Source: Oxyruncus cristatus
Taxonomy: Eukaryota > Chordata > Aves > Passeriformes > Cotingidae
Direction: 5' to 3'
DNA length: 64,000 bases
Assembly (NCBI GenBank): GCA_013399855.1
Contig: VXAY01004090.1
Coordinates: 833,380 to 897,379 of the forward strand
Positions 1 through 11,628 of the stretch are shown one piece after another. Each line of letters starts with the position of its first letter. Position 1 is the stretch's first letter. The position numbers were made by a program, and so were the translations under genes. The notes under the pieces were generated by a model. It saw only the letters and a program-made list of their open reading frames with translations, had not been told where the DNA came from and did not search any database.

Positions 1-80
1 GGACTGAGACTAATATCTTAGGACTTAGCTAGGACTAATGCCTTAGGACTTAGCTAGGACTGATACCTTAGGACTTAGAT
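1..80. repeat. 25-bp minisatellite, cut by window start
   Basis: Three head-to-tail copies of a 25-bp unit lie at 6-30, 31-55 and 56-80. The 3' half of each unit (CTTAGGACTTAG) is almost invariant, and substitutions fall in the 5' half. Each unit is itself made of two related pieces that both begin with AGGACT, so it probably arose from a shorter motif. The array stops cleanly at 80. Its left end lies outside the window, so the total copy number is unknown. Confidence 0.85.
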
Positions 81-2538
81 GAAAAGGGCGGTGACACAGA
101 CTGTATGAGTGTGAAGCTGACACTGCACTGAACCGTGACTATTTGTTCAAAGGATGCACAACCATCTTTGTCTACGTGATGAGGATCTTAGGTGTCCACA
201 ACTGAGGCTGCAGTAAAAGATCCACACATACAATTCTAATTTTAAGACTTAACTCTTCCTGTTTAAAAAACACCCAAAGGAATCTTTATTTGTCAGAAGT
301 GGAATCTCTGAAGAAATGGACAAATTCTTAACTGTCTAATCCTTCGAAGTCATTAGGTAAAAATTAATATTTTGATTCTAGTTTGATTTCATTTGTGTAA
401 ATATATCCTAATTAAAGTCAGCTATCTTAATTTGCATCTGGATCTCTGAAAACAGAATCTCACCTGCAGTACCCTATTTGGATGCAGTATCTCATTTCCA
501 TACACTGTAAACTCAGTCAGAAATATTAATTCTCTCCTCACATATTTTTCTTGATATGATTGCTAATGTTTCACTTCCATGTAGATATGACATCACTTCA
601 AGCTTCTTCTACCTAGGTAATTTTTAAAAAAGCAGAATGAAATTGTTTTGGTGTGCCCTCTGTAAATGTCTGCTTGCAAGGCTGAAACAGGAAATCTGAG
701 GCAAAGGAGCTGACTAAATAGAGCCAGGTACATTTGTCAGGGCTTATCAATTTTTCTAGGATGCTTGGCTCAAAAACTATTCTAAACACATACACACACA
801 TGAAGATGTACACAAATAAAAATAGGCACAACAAAAATCAGGAGTGACCATGTGCTCCTTGTAGCATATCAAAATTAAAAAGCAAAATTGAGCGATTGTA
901 ATGGTTGTTTCACAATACAGATACTGTCTGCTCTTGTCGGGCTACATCATTGTATATTTAGATTTCTTTCTTGCAACTCTGCTATATGTCATGATTTAGG
1001 AATGTCTTAATCACATTTGAATGGGTATTTGACATGTCCCTATTTAGGTCATGATTAGAGAAATAGCTTTTGAGCTCTCTAACAGCTGTCAGTTGTAGTG
1101 TGCTGTTGTGCAACATTTACAAATGACATGAGGGACAGTAGAAAGATGTCATTAGATTACAGACAGATCATTTTTAATATGTCAGTATCTCCTCATATGA
1201 GATATTTGTAATGGTAACTGCTTTTGAAGGCCATCTGGTTAATAGCTTGTTCAACATAAAAGACAAGGTACTGGAAAAATCATAATTAAACACACAGATA
1301 CATAAACAGTAACATAGATAATAGAACCAATAACAAAGACCAGTCACTGATCATTGTGGCTGAGGAAGCCACTCATACGCACCCTTGGAGAGATTAAACC
1401 TAGAATTTTGTATCTGGTAAGAAGGGAAACAAAATCATCCTGATCACTGCAATCTGTTCAATCTTTCTGTTAAACTCTGTGTCTGTTTTCTGTGTGACCT
1501 TGTTCTCTTCTCTCTCTGGGTGTGTGTGGGTGCTTTGCTCCTGAACTTCAAGCTGGACTAGCTAGTGAGTAAGAGACTGGAACCTGGAGAAATCCATAGG
1601 TGGGAGACAGAGGCTGGATAAACACTATCTGGGCTTTATGCATAGATTCTAGGTGGATTTACAGTCTTGTCTAAGGTTTGGGGGGACTTTTAAGCCTGAG
1701 GAAAGATTGAAAATAGAGCTCCCAAAGGAGCTAAGCTTCAGTTTAAGCACTTAAATCCTATTAAATCAAAATATACTTTCTCCCTACAAGTGAGAAGATG
1801 AAGAGGACTGAAGACCTCTAGATATTTAAGTTTTCTGTGTTACATTTCAGGTGTGACAGGGTTGGATATTGAAGAATGTTACTGAGATCTGCAATAAAGG
1901 CCATCTTCTGGGTGTCTCTGTTGGGGAGGTCAAACCAAATATTATGAACAGAGATTGCTTGAATGAATCAGGATCTACACAAAAGTCACTAAAACTTTTG
2001 TTTCAACACATCATGCTGTACAGAAAGCGGTGGTGGGGGGGCAGCCTTAGGCTATATTGTAGTGTCATGGTCTCTGTATAATGGTCTTTGACAGCTACAG
2101 GTGTCAAAAGCAGGAAAGGACTCCTAGAACGGAGAAAGTGAGCTGTGCCATTTCCTTGGTGCTGCCTCTTTTATCTCTGGACCAGCTTCCCAAGCATAGG
2201 AATAAATGGAACTGCCCTTAGAGGGGCTGCTTTTCTTTGGTTGTGCGTACACCAGTAAGAGTGGCCCCAGTAGAATTGCAAAGATTTCCCTCTCTCACTG
2301 GTAATTGGATTCTAAGCAGCAAAAATATATCATGCACAGCATTACGCTTGAAGTAGATAAGCAGCTAAACTGTGAAGGATATTTAGGTCCTGCTGGAGGA
2401 AGACAATAAAGTACAAATCAGAGCAGTGTGATCTTGTTCAGCTGCCATGTACCTGCTCTATGAGACGAAATACTGGGCTGCATTCTCATATTTAATTATG
2501 CGTCCCAAGCTAGTTGGGGAGTGCTCAGCAGAGATAAA
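81..2538. other. Unique noncoding sequence
   Basis: This is AT-rich sequence with no recognisable interspersed repeat and no open frame that looks like a protein family. The longest frames (minus 613-834, plus 1869-2081) are about 70 codons and of chance-like composition. A short CA-rich run lies near 786-800 and a short G-run near 2034-2041. Confidence 0.6.
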
Positions 2539-2681
2539 CCTTTCTCTTCTTTTCTTTCTTTCCTTTTCTTCCCCTTCCCTTTCCTTCCTTTCTTTCCCCT
2601 TCCCTTTACTTCCTTCCCTTCCTCCTCTCCTTCCCCCATCCCCTTCCCCTCCCCTTCCCTTTCTCCTTTCCCTTTCCCTCC
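2539..2681. repeat. Polypyrimidine (C/T) tract, low complexity
   Basis: About 143 bases are almost entirely C and T on the plus strand, with only two A interruptions. The order is irregular mixes of CTTTC, CCTTCC and CCCTTT rather than one fixed unit. The open frames on both strands here are artefacts of this composition (Ser/Pro/Leu-rich on plus, Arg/Glu/Lys/Gly-rich on minus). The tract ends in CCAG followed by unique sequence, which resembles a splice acceptor by composition only. Confidence 0.9.
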
Positions 2682-2972
2682 AGTACATGGTTCCTAGTCA
2701 GTTCTGTGGACAGGAAGATGCCAGGTTTCTGATTTGCAATTGTCATGAGCAGTGATGGCACAGAAGCTTGTCTGAAAAGAGCCTGCTGGATGTCTTCAGG
2801 AGCAGCTAAGAAATTCAGTGTGTTTCAGCCAGAAAAAAATGTCAGAGAATTTGTCTTGTGCAGAGAAAAGAAAATCAATTAGATCAATACCGAGTAAAAA
2901 TATTATTGTTTTATTCCAATGAAAGTAAAATAGTGCTGGCAGTACTGTAGTAATGCTGTTTTTCCCCCACAG

Positions 2973-3055
2973 AATGTTGTCTACGTGAACGAGGCACAGA
3001 GTGACACTCCCATGACAAGTGAGGCTGTTATGACAGCCATTTAAAGCTCCTTGGG
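2973..3055 (+). other. Candidate exon-like block (speculative)
   Basis: A pyrimidine-rich acceptor (GTTTTTCCCCCACAG, ending at 2972) is followed by 23 sense codons and a TAA at 3042-3044, then a consensus donor GTAAGT at 3056-3061. The encoded peptide begins NVVYVNEAQSD and is hydrophilic and coding-like. I do not recognise it. It could be a terminal or poison exon of a surrounding gene, a lncRNA exon, or chance. Confidence 0.2.
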
Positions 3056-3692
3056 GTAAGTCTTTGATTTTGAAGTACTCCACCCATAGAATTAGAATAA
3101 AAAGTGCATAAAATATTTCAGAGAGAAAGAAGGGAAAAGAGAATCCAAATTGAAGAGGATAGGAATATGACAAAACCAAGTGTTCCGTGGGCCATAGAGG
3201 AGACAGAACACAGCTCCACGTCTCATTGAGAGAAGGAATTGAGTCATCAAGTGTACAAAAGAAATTTTAAGGATTGGTTGTAAAAGGAATAGCTGGTGGT
3301 TTGTGTTGTCCCCTGTGTCCTCCTGTTTCCCTTTTCTCCTGTAAATAAAAGAATGCTGGTTTTAGCCACCTGAGTCATCATTTATAGGTGAAGAATTGTG
3401 ATTTAGTGAGTAATCAAAGATCTTCACGTAATGTTTCTGCGTTTCCTACAGGGGTTCAAGTCACCATTTACTTGAGAGTCCAGTAACTGAGCCCAGCCCT
3501 TAGGACTGCCAGTCAAGGCTTGGCAGAAGAATTAGGTGAATATGTCTGTATATATTGTGTGGCTTTAGCCACTGTGCAATTTCCGCTCCACATGATGGCT
3601 GGGCTGACTGCACAAGCTATGAATTATTACTGCAGAGCAGCCTGAAGCAGGCTTTGCATTTAGAAAACAGACTACCGGGAGTTTTCCCTGCA

Positions 3693-3706
3693 TTGACCTA
3701 GGTCAA
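3693..3706. other. 14-bp perfect palindrome TTGACCTAGGTCAA
   Basis: Two AGGTCA-type nuclear-receptor half-sites lie back to back as an everted repeat with no spacer. The sequence is directly visible. Any receptor binding is inference, since a palindrome of this length can occur by chance in 64 kb. Confidence 0.3.
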
Positions 3707-5804
3707 ATATCTCAGCTGGAAGTTGTTTCTTTGCATGACTTAACCTCATTTGCAAGCTTTAGAGTATTGCTAACATTAATATTGTCTTCTTCTTAGCAGG
3801 GAAGAGAACCAAGCTAGATTTGGCTAACAACCATGACTGCTAGTTATCTGGAATTTTGAGTTTAATTAAACTTTTATTGCTATCTGGTTTCAGTATGAAT
3901 CAACTGATTTTTTTTCTTGTGGGACTGTTGTTAGTTAACTCAAAGCTCCCTGGATCTCCTGGCTGCTCCCTGGAGTTATGCCTCTTTTTAGCCTATAACC
4001 TAGACACAGTCCCAGAATAAAGCCCATGAGGAATCCAGGCTTTTTTTTTGGTCAGATTTTGTTTATAGAAGTGAACTGGAGAGCCAAAGCAAGGGCTTAA
4101 ATACACTCTCTACCCCTGTATATCATTCCATGTCTCGCAGAGTCCTCGCTGTGGTTTTTGCCTCATGCAATCCAATGCTCTCTTAGACAATGTCCAAGCT
4201 GTTTGCATCAGGCAGAGTGGATGAGATCATGCAGCTTCGGAGTGGAAGAGAAGTCCCCTGTGTAGATGACAGTGCCATGCCACTTGCCCTTGAAGCCAGA
4301 GAAAGGGTCCTGTGCTTATTAGTGGAAATCATAACCTTTAAGTCTTACCTTGAATTTGCTGAGAGCTATAAGTTACTTAAAGACCCAGTGCAGTTCTTTA
4401 ATGAAGCTTTGTGTCATTAGTGTCTCTACTTGGGCAATAATGAAGTATAGTTATAGCACCTCTTTAAAGTCACTGCTCACCTCCTGTAGTGACTTTCACA
4501 CTCCAGGTTGTGGGACACAGTACAGGGGATAGTATTTCATCACTACCAGGGAAATGAACCACACTCTCTGCTGCTGTGCATCAGTTAATAACCTGGATAC
4601 AGCAATAGTGTGTAATTGGGACAGTGGTGCTCCACAGGGAACATAGGTCATGAAACTCCCTACTGATTTGTTTTTGCTCTTAAGCTTGTTGTTATCAGTT
4701 AAAAATGAAAGTTGTATCCACTTGAAATTAAAACCAAATGTGGTTATGGAAAATGTGAATTTCCAAGCATGAGCAGTTTTCTTTAAGATGTTCTTGGAAA
4801 AAGCACTACAGAATGTTTAATGAGCAGATGGTCAGGACCTCAATACTACATCTTGTCCAATATCTGGTACCTTTAGAAGCAAAGCACTCCTTCCCGCCGT
4901 GAGCAGGGCACCAAATCACTTCACAGTCAGAAGGAAGGGTGCCATTCACTGAATCACTGACTTCCAATAACTGAGACAGGCAAATCTGACTTGACTTTCA
5001 GGACAAAAGTCAGCAGAGATAGCAGTGCTGAGATAGTTAATGACTGCATACTGCTTCTAACCTTCTGACAAGAAGTCAATGGTAGCTATGTTTGATAATG
5101 AGGATAGTATTTACCTAGATGAATTCAAGTAATATGTACACAAGTGACCTGACAAAACATTGTGTATTTACATTTTTAATTCAGAAAAATGAGGATGATT
5201 TGCTGTGCACTGAGCTAAATTGTAGGCTGTGGATATTGCATTTTGATGTGTCATATGGGCAACTTTTTTTTTGAGGTAATTTGTATGAATAATTTAGAAT
5301 GTCAGGGAAAACTTTTTGTTTCTTTCCATTTGTGTTTGTTAAAGTAACATCAGTCTCATACTGCTTGGCATGGACTCTTCAAAGCACAGCTAGTGGTGCC
5401 ACTAAAGCTACTAACTCAACTATATCTTGCTGTATAACAAACCAATCATCACATTAATTTTATTGAAATATATGCATCATCAACCAAACACTACTATTTA
5501 CTCATCTGGATTTCAGCAGGAAGACATTTAGAGGTACTTGTGTTGTGTGTTCTGATAGCCTGAAGCAGCAAGAAGTGCTCTTTCCGAGAAAACTTCAGTT
5601 CAGTCCCGTATTAAAAGAGACCAGGACCTTTGTGATCACTATCAGCTGGTGGACCTTCGCTTAAGAACTTTGCTTGCTTCAGACTCCATAAATCTTGATC
5701 AAGATTGCTGCTTGTGGTCTGTTTTTCTTTGGTGTTTTGAAATATGTATCTCTTTTGCTATTGCATTAAAGGAAAATAAACTACATATATGATGTACTGC
5801 CACT

Positions 5805-6416
5805 GTGTTGACATCTTCCTGCTACTGGAACATAGTATTTCCCTTCGACAGGTCATTTTCGTTTGGCTCTTATCAGAGGGAAAGCCTTGTGGGAGTCACA
5901 TCAACAGCACAGCACGTTCCTCATTTGGACCTCTGGGAACAGAGTCCTGAGAGCAGTGTCTTGGGAATGGTGTTTGATACGAATACAAGCCATAATTTTA
6001 ATGCTTTTTCTGTTACTTCTTCAATGCCCACACACATAGTCACACATTTGCATTTATATTGCCTGCACATCAAGCGCATTATTCCTGTTACAAACCTCTG
6101 CAAATCCATTTCTGGTCTCTGCGTTGACTGGTTTCCAATGGGCATAGGTGGCATTGGAAAAGGGCTACATCGTTACCTCCAAAGGATTTCACTGTGTGAG
6201 GCCCTTGTCAGGTTCAGAGCAGAAAGGCAGTTTAAACCCCCAAAATTTCAACCCCGAGGCAGCGAAAGCACATTATTGTCTCTGCTGCATGGGTGTTTTA
6301 AAACGTATGTGTTCTGTTTGGAAATTCAACGCAATAAATCAACATTAGCTATGGCAAGCAGTCAAATTTATTCTTGTCCTACCCTGTTCCCTCTTACTAC
6401 AGTGATGGCTGTCTAG
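5805..6416 (+). other. Longest open frame, 203 codons, unrecognised
   Basis: An uninterrupted ATG-to-stop frame of 203 codons ends immediately before an ancient LINE relic on the other strand. The product has no transmembrane pattern, signal peptide, repeated motif or family signature that I recognise. Several minus-strand frames overlap it, which suggests locally low stop density rather than selection. It is most likely a chance frame. A lineage-specific gene cannot be excluded without expression data. Confidence 0.1.
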
Positions 6417-6424
6417 GTTATAGC

Positions 6425-6570
6425 TAGTTCTTTTAACCTTTTCTAGAAAATCATTCTTTCCAGCCCTCTAATTATTTTAACTGCTGTTCTGTGAATCCCC
6501 TCCATTTTTGTCAACTTCTTCTTGAAAGATCTGGAATTTATGAATTTGGCCTCAGGTGCTATTGCACATG
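6425..6570 (-). mobile_element. Ancient CR1-like LINE relic (ORF2 C-terminal part)
   Basis: The minus-strand translation of this segment retains the block RTAVKIIRGLERM followed by KRLKELA. This matches the conserved segment near the end of the CR1-clade ORF2 (the IIRGLE...RLKELG region after the reverse transcriptase). One in-frame stop interrupts the alignment, and flanking similarity fades quickly in both directions. It is far more decayed than the other CR1 copies here, so it is probably an old amniote-age insertion. Confidence 0.65.
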
Positions 6571-7249
6571 GCGTCAATGCTTGCTATGCTTTATCATCAT
6601 GTTGTATCTAGCCCCAGTAAATGTGTTCCCTCACTGAGACTTTCAAAGTTTGCTGCCCCATTCAATATCTAGGATGTGCATTATGAATCTCACCTTGTTA
6701 ATCTACCCTCACATTCTTTATTACTCTGCTCTCGTCTCATTTGTTATCTGTCCCTGTGAATTTAAAATTCATTTAATTAACATCGCTTTTATTTTATGAT
6801 TTGTATTAAAGTACTACTGGCCCAAAGTCAACTAAAACTAGAGGCACTTTCACACTGCTGTTTTGTCATTGAATAAAAGGCAGAGATCATGCCTTAAAAA
6901 ATTTGAAGTCCACATAGATGTGAGTAACAGAAGTTGGGATAATGTGCATTAGAATATGGATTTTACAGAGGGGAGTTAAGGAGCAGTGGCTACCATACTG
7001 GAGGGTACTGAGATCCAAGCAAAAGCTATTAGCAGGCCACTTAGAAGGGCAAGAGGGATGTGATAGAAATCAACAGATACTTGCAAAAGAGAATTCATGG
7101 GGGTGTCCTCATATATTTAAAGTTCAATCTGCAAGTAGCAGAATTTTCTGAAGTAAAAGCACAGATTCTAAAAGGAAGCTACTTGGAAAAACACCAGAAA
7201 AGTAATAATGTCTATGTCTACATGACTGCAATTTTTGGACCTATGCTCT
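6571..7249. other. Unique sequence between two LINE pieces
   Basis: No coding family is recognised. Part of the left side may be undetected 5' continuation of the old LINE relic, but I could not trace homology beyond about 6570. Confidence 0.5.
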
Positions 7250-7767
7250 GATCTTGTGAGATCCCAGCCGGAATACTGCAGACAGTTCTGGTTCCCTCAA
7301 CATAAGAAGGGCATGGAACAGTTGGAGTAACTCCAGAGGAGGGTCATGAAGTTGATAAGGGGACTAGAGCACCTCCCTCATGAAGACAGGCTGAGAGAGC
7401 TGGGGCTGTTCCACCTGGAGAAGAGGTTGCATGGAGACTTCATCACAGTTTTACAGTACCTGAAGGAGTCCTACAAGGTAGTCAGAGAGGGACTCTTTGT
7501 CAGGAAATGTAGTGATAGGATAAGAAGGAATGGGTTCAAACTGAAAGAGGGGAAATTAAGTTAGATATATGGAAAAAATCCTTTGCTGTGAGCTTGGTGA
7601 ATCACTGGAACAGGTTGCTCAGAGAATTTGAGTTGGCAGAGAATTTGTGTTGCCAGGTTCAATGGGGCCTGAGCAACTTGGTTTAGTGGGAGGTGTCCCT
7701 GTACAAGGGTTGGAACTAAGTGATCTTCAAGGTCCCTTCCAACCCAAATAATTTTATTCTTCTATAC
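7250..7767 (+). mobile_element. CR1 LINE, 5'-truncated, 3' end of ORF2 plus 3' UTR
   Basis: This piece begins inside ORF2 at the segment for LVR.QPEYC and runs through MKLIRGLEHLP and EDRLRELGLFHLEKR to the CR1 3' region (GAACAGGTTGCTCAGAG, then AAGGTCCCTTCCAACCC near 7728-7745). It ends in degenerate ATTCTAT repeats. Internal stops and small deletions show that it is dead. About 515 bp remain of an element that is several kb when complete. Confidence 0.93.
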
Positions 7768-10700
7768 CCTGAAGCAGTTCTTCAAATAGTGACTTTAATA
7801 AAAAGCCTGTTTATTTTAGTAAGAATAGAGCCCCCTGAGAAAATGACCCTGGTTGGGAGCTATGTTAAAAGTGGAGTAAAAGGATGTATTAAAATGGAAC
7901 AAAAATTGTGGACACAATTATAATATTTTTTCATTTTTGGGTTTAGTTTTACATAGCAGTAACATCTAGAAACAGAATGCTTTTGGAAGACATGAAGGAG
8001 ATATGTTGATGTTGAGTGTCAAATGTGCGAGAAAACTGTTAAGTGAATGATTTTTGGTAACAGTTTGAGATAGGCTATTTGTAAGACGGTAATTAGCCAT
8101 ACAAATTAAAGTATGGCTGTTAATATGAAGTGATGTAAATATGAAAGAATAACTGTTTCACCAATAAGATGAAGAATTCCAAATGTTTCATGGGATAGAC
8201 ACACCAGAACAAAGTTTGAATAAGTATGTAAATTTGCCTGTCATGGGCTGTAAAAGGATGGAGTCTTTGAAGTTCTCCCCAAGGTGTCCTTTTCAATGGT
8301 TTTTTTCTGGCTTGTTCTGTCAGACTGAGGATATTGTGAATATGAAAGACGTACAAACTGCCAGCCAGTTTTTGCTTTTAGAACTCGTTTGATTGCAGTA
8401 AAAAAAGTGAACTTTGTTAGATTTGTCTTCCAGTCTGTCATGCTAATAATACTACCAAAAATAATTCTAATCAAAAAAAAGCAAAGGTAGCAGGTGTCAA
8501 TTGTCCATCATCCAATCTCGATCTTTTCTGATGGTCAGAAGACCAGATGAACGATAATAGCCTCTGAATCAGATTCTTCCCACAAACACAGTGCTAAAAA
8601 AAAAGAAAAAAAAGAAGAAAAAAAGTTTTTATCACATACTTCAGCTTTTTCTTTTCTTTTTCTTATGCTGTTTTACTCAAAGCCATGCAGGGACAGAGAA
8701 CTATTAGGATAAAAATCAAAACCCTCCTGGAGTTAGGCTCATCTGACTCCATCTCCTGTAATATTAGAATTTCTTGTCTTTAACTGGTACCTCACCAGCT
8801 AGCTATCATCTGGCATCCTGCTGACTGCTGAGTTGTTTTTCAAAAACATTTTTCTCTGCATATGATACAGATGCTTGGAGGGGAGAGGAATATATTAAGC
8901 ATGCAGAAGAGATAGGCAGTCTTTTCAAGTTTCATAGGTCTTGGTGGGAAATCAAGGGAATTTTGTGGCAGGAAAACAATTCAAAGTCTTTAAAGCTGTT
9001 TTGAAGGGATTTTTTCAAAGCCTGCCCTTTGCATTTTACTGTACAATCCGTAAGCTTGAAGATGCAAATCCAGGCATGATATTGTATCACTCAGGAAATT
9101 TCAAGAGTTAAATCTACTGTGAATGAACAGGCAGGCTGAGATTCATCTCACCTGCCTAGAAATTTAGATGTGTGTGCAAGCTATTTAGTTTCTTTTATCA
9201 GTGGGAGATAAGTGGCTGAAGAGGATGGTTCATCATGTCCTAAGCTGGGTGTCAAGGAGAAGTGGTTGGAGTCATGCTTTGGAAGCGAATTTCTCTGTCC
9301 TTTAAATACAGATTACTAAATTGAAGTAGATAGATAACTTTCAGGTGACTGAAGTCAGGTTGTGTGGAGTCCAGCAGCAGTGATCTGCTGGTGTGTGTCA
9401 TGCTGCTAATACCTGAATGCAGCATGACAATCACTGCAGAAGAGAAGAAACTGAATATTCTGACCCATCATTTGAAAGCTGCCTGGGGAAAAAGATTAGA
9501 AAACCAAACTTTATGAGCCTATCTATCTACGCCAACATTGTGGGAGATGAAGGAGAATTTATTTTACATGATATACACAGCTCCCTAAATCTTTAAGTTA
9601 CCTGTAAGTTATTCTGGACCACCATTTCATAAATGGAATTATTCATTAGACTGAAAATATTATAACATGAAAGTTTTGAAGACAAGATTTACTTCAAATG
9701 AGAATTTAGTATGTGAATTTTGAAAGTGTGCAGTGGTCACTGAGCAGCAGCTGGTTTCTGTGCGTTCCACATGTGGGTATGTCTTTAATTTTAATTTCTG
9801 AATGAGAAAGCCAAAGAATCAGAATTAATTCTATCCCTCTAAGGATTTTCCTTCTGAAGAAGATGGTTAGCACTCATGTAGCAATGGGAATGGACCCAGG
9901 CCAAGACAAGTCTCCTTTGAAAAATGTCAGGTCAATTCTTTAAGGGTGATTTTTCAAAACACTGAAATAAAGGAATTAAAAATAATCTAAGATGTATATT
10001 ATGTAATTTTAATTTGTGAGACCAAGAAATACATTTTGAAAAACAAATTGTCAGATAATAAGTTGATTTGGTGTCACCGTATCCAAACCCATAAGAAAAG
10101 ACCCCTTGAAAAAGCAGAAACTGGTAATATGAGGCTGTGTTTTGCTTGCTACCACTTCAGCTATTCTGTCAGTTTTTGGACTTCTTTCCTGCTGTGCAGG
10201 AAATCTAGGCTAGTCTGCAGCAGGTTTTCTGGGGTTCGTGTAGTGTCATGGCACAGCAGTGTTTGCATTGCAAGTGAGGTAATAACACCGTGGCTTTCTG
10301 AAATGTGGTATTTTCACAGGCAAACTGGGTACTAATGAGGTCCCCATGGCCAGCTGGGTGATTTAAATATTTCAATTCCCATCCATCTCCTTTGTAGCAT
10401 TAACTTGTTTACTGTTTACTGCTGTGATAGCAGCAAAGAACTGCATTACTGGAGAGTGGGAAGGAAAGGCTCTTGTCTGAGCAGCAAGTTTGGAGGGACT
10501 CTGTTCAATTCATTCCAAGATTGCTCCCTGAGTAAGTTCCTTGACTCTCTTCCTCAAGGATTTTCTGCCAAATACAAGAAATAACCAGTTGGTCTATCTA
10601 AAATACATAGGGCTAACAGTCAAAATGAAGAAAAACAGCAAAATTTGATGATCCCTGTTCATTCTCTATTCACCAGCCAAAAAAATGCATGCCCATAAGA

Positions 10701-10959
10701 AGAACTGACCCTTTGTTTTCTGCTATGTTCCAGCTATCATCATGCCCGCTAGCACAGAAAAATAGCTCCTGCTTGATGTTTGTATATATATACTGCTGTC
10801 ACTGCGGCTTTAATAGGCCAGAAAGAGTAAGTTTTTATTTACAGAACCAAGGCTTTTTTAAACAAGTTTCATCCAGCTGCATGAAAGCAGATTCCAGAAT
10901 CTGAAGCTTTCTGCTAATGCTCAATGTCACATGTAGTGTGAAAAAGGGAATCATCAACT
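7768..10959. other. Unique noncoding sequence
   Basis: No interspersed repeat or gene family is recognised. An A-rich simple stretch (A-runs split by G) lies at 8596-8624. Frames of up to 99 codons (plus 10036-10335) have no recognisable product. Confidence 0.55.
8596..8624. repeat. A-rich low-complexity run
   Basis: Poly-A broken by three single G bases, flanked by unique sequence. It has no target-site duplication or upstream retroposon body that I can see. Confidence 0.8.
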
Positions 10960-11628
10960 GGATCAGGTTGCTCAGAGCCCTGTCCAATATGAACTTCAAT
11001 GTTTCTGGGGATGGGGCATCCACCACCTCTCTGTGCAAATTGCTCCTGCTTCACCACATCATTGTAGAAATTTTTTTCCTTTTATCTAATCTGAATCTGT
11101 CCTCCTTCTGTGTAAAACCATTACCCTTGTCCTACCACAGCAGACCCTAACAGAAGGTCTGTCCTTGTCTTTCTTATAAGCCCCCTTTAAGTATTGAAAG
11201 GCTACAATAGGTTCTCCCCAAAGTTTTCTCTTTTACAAGATGAACAATCCCAATACTCAGCCTTTCTTCAAAGGAGAGATGTTACATGACCCTGATAATT
11301 TCTGTGGCTATTCTCTGGACCTGCTCCAATAGCTCCACATCCTTCCTGTGCTGGGGACTCCGTATCTGGTTGTAGTGCTCCAGGTGGGATCTCACAAGGG
11401 CTCTCCCTCCACATGCTGGCCACACTTCTTGTGATACAGCCCAGGATACAGTTGGTTTCCTGGGCTGTGAGCACACATCACCAGATAATTTCCAGGTTTT
11501 CATCCACCAGTACCCCCAAGTCCTTCATGGCAGGGCTGCTCTCAATCCCTTCATCCCCAGTCCTGTACTGATACCAGGGGTTGCCCTGACCCAGGTGCAG
11601 AACCTCGCATTTATTGAACAACATGAAT
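10960..11628 (-). mobile_element. CR1 LINE, minus orientation, lacking its 3' tail
   Basis: The minus strand encodes CR1 ORF2 fragments. Near the right end is the DENLEI segment, then ILGCITRSVAS, then VELLEQVQRIATEIIR, and at the left end HREVVDAPSPETLK and ALSNLIQ, the known C-terminal end of CR1 ORF2. Stops and frame changes separate them. The usual last ~85 bp (GGTCCCTTCCAACCC and the ATTCTATG repeats) are missing at the left edge, so the copy is truncated at both ends. Confidence 0.93.

Larger units (their letters stand above)
2682..6424. other. Unique noncoding sequence with two isolated ORFs
   Basis: No interspersed repeat is recognised here. The stretch holds an exon-like block (2973-3055), a 14-bp palindrome (3693-3706), a 76-codon frame at 4190-4420 and the longest frame in the window, 203 codons at 5805-6416. 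Neither frame resembles a protein family I know, and neither has clear splice or promoter context. Confidence 0.5.

Noticed and set aside
2447..2755. Overlapping frames on both strands (102 and 76 codons)
   Set aside because: They are produced by the C/T-only tract. The products are low-complexity Ser/Pro/Leu or Arg/Glu/Lys/Gly strings.
4190..4420. 76-codon plus-strand frame with protein-like composition
   Set aside because: No family signature, no splice sites bracketing it and no promoter context. Its length is within chance for 64 kb.
7346..7564. Frame encoding LIRGLEHLP...
   Set aside because: This is the CR1 ORF2 remnant inside the repeat at 7250-7767, not a host gene.
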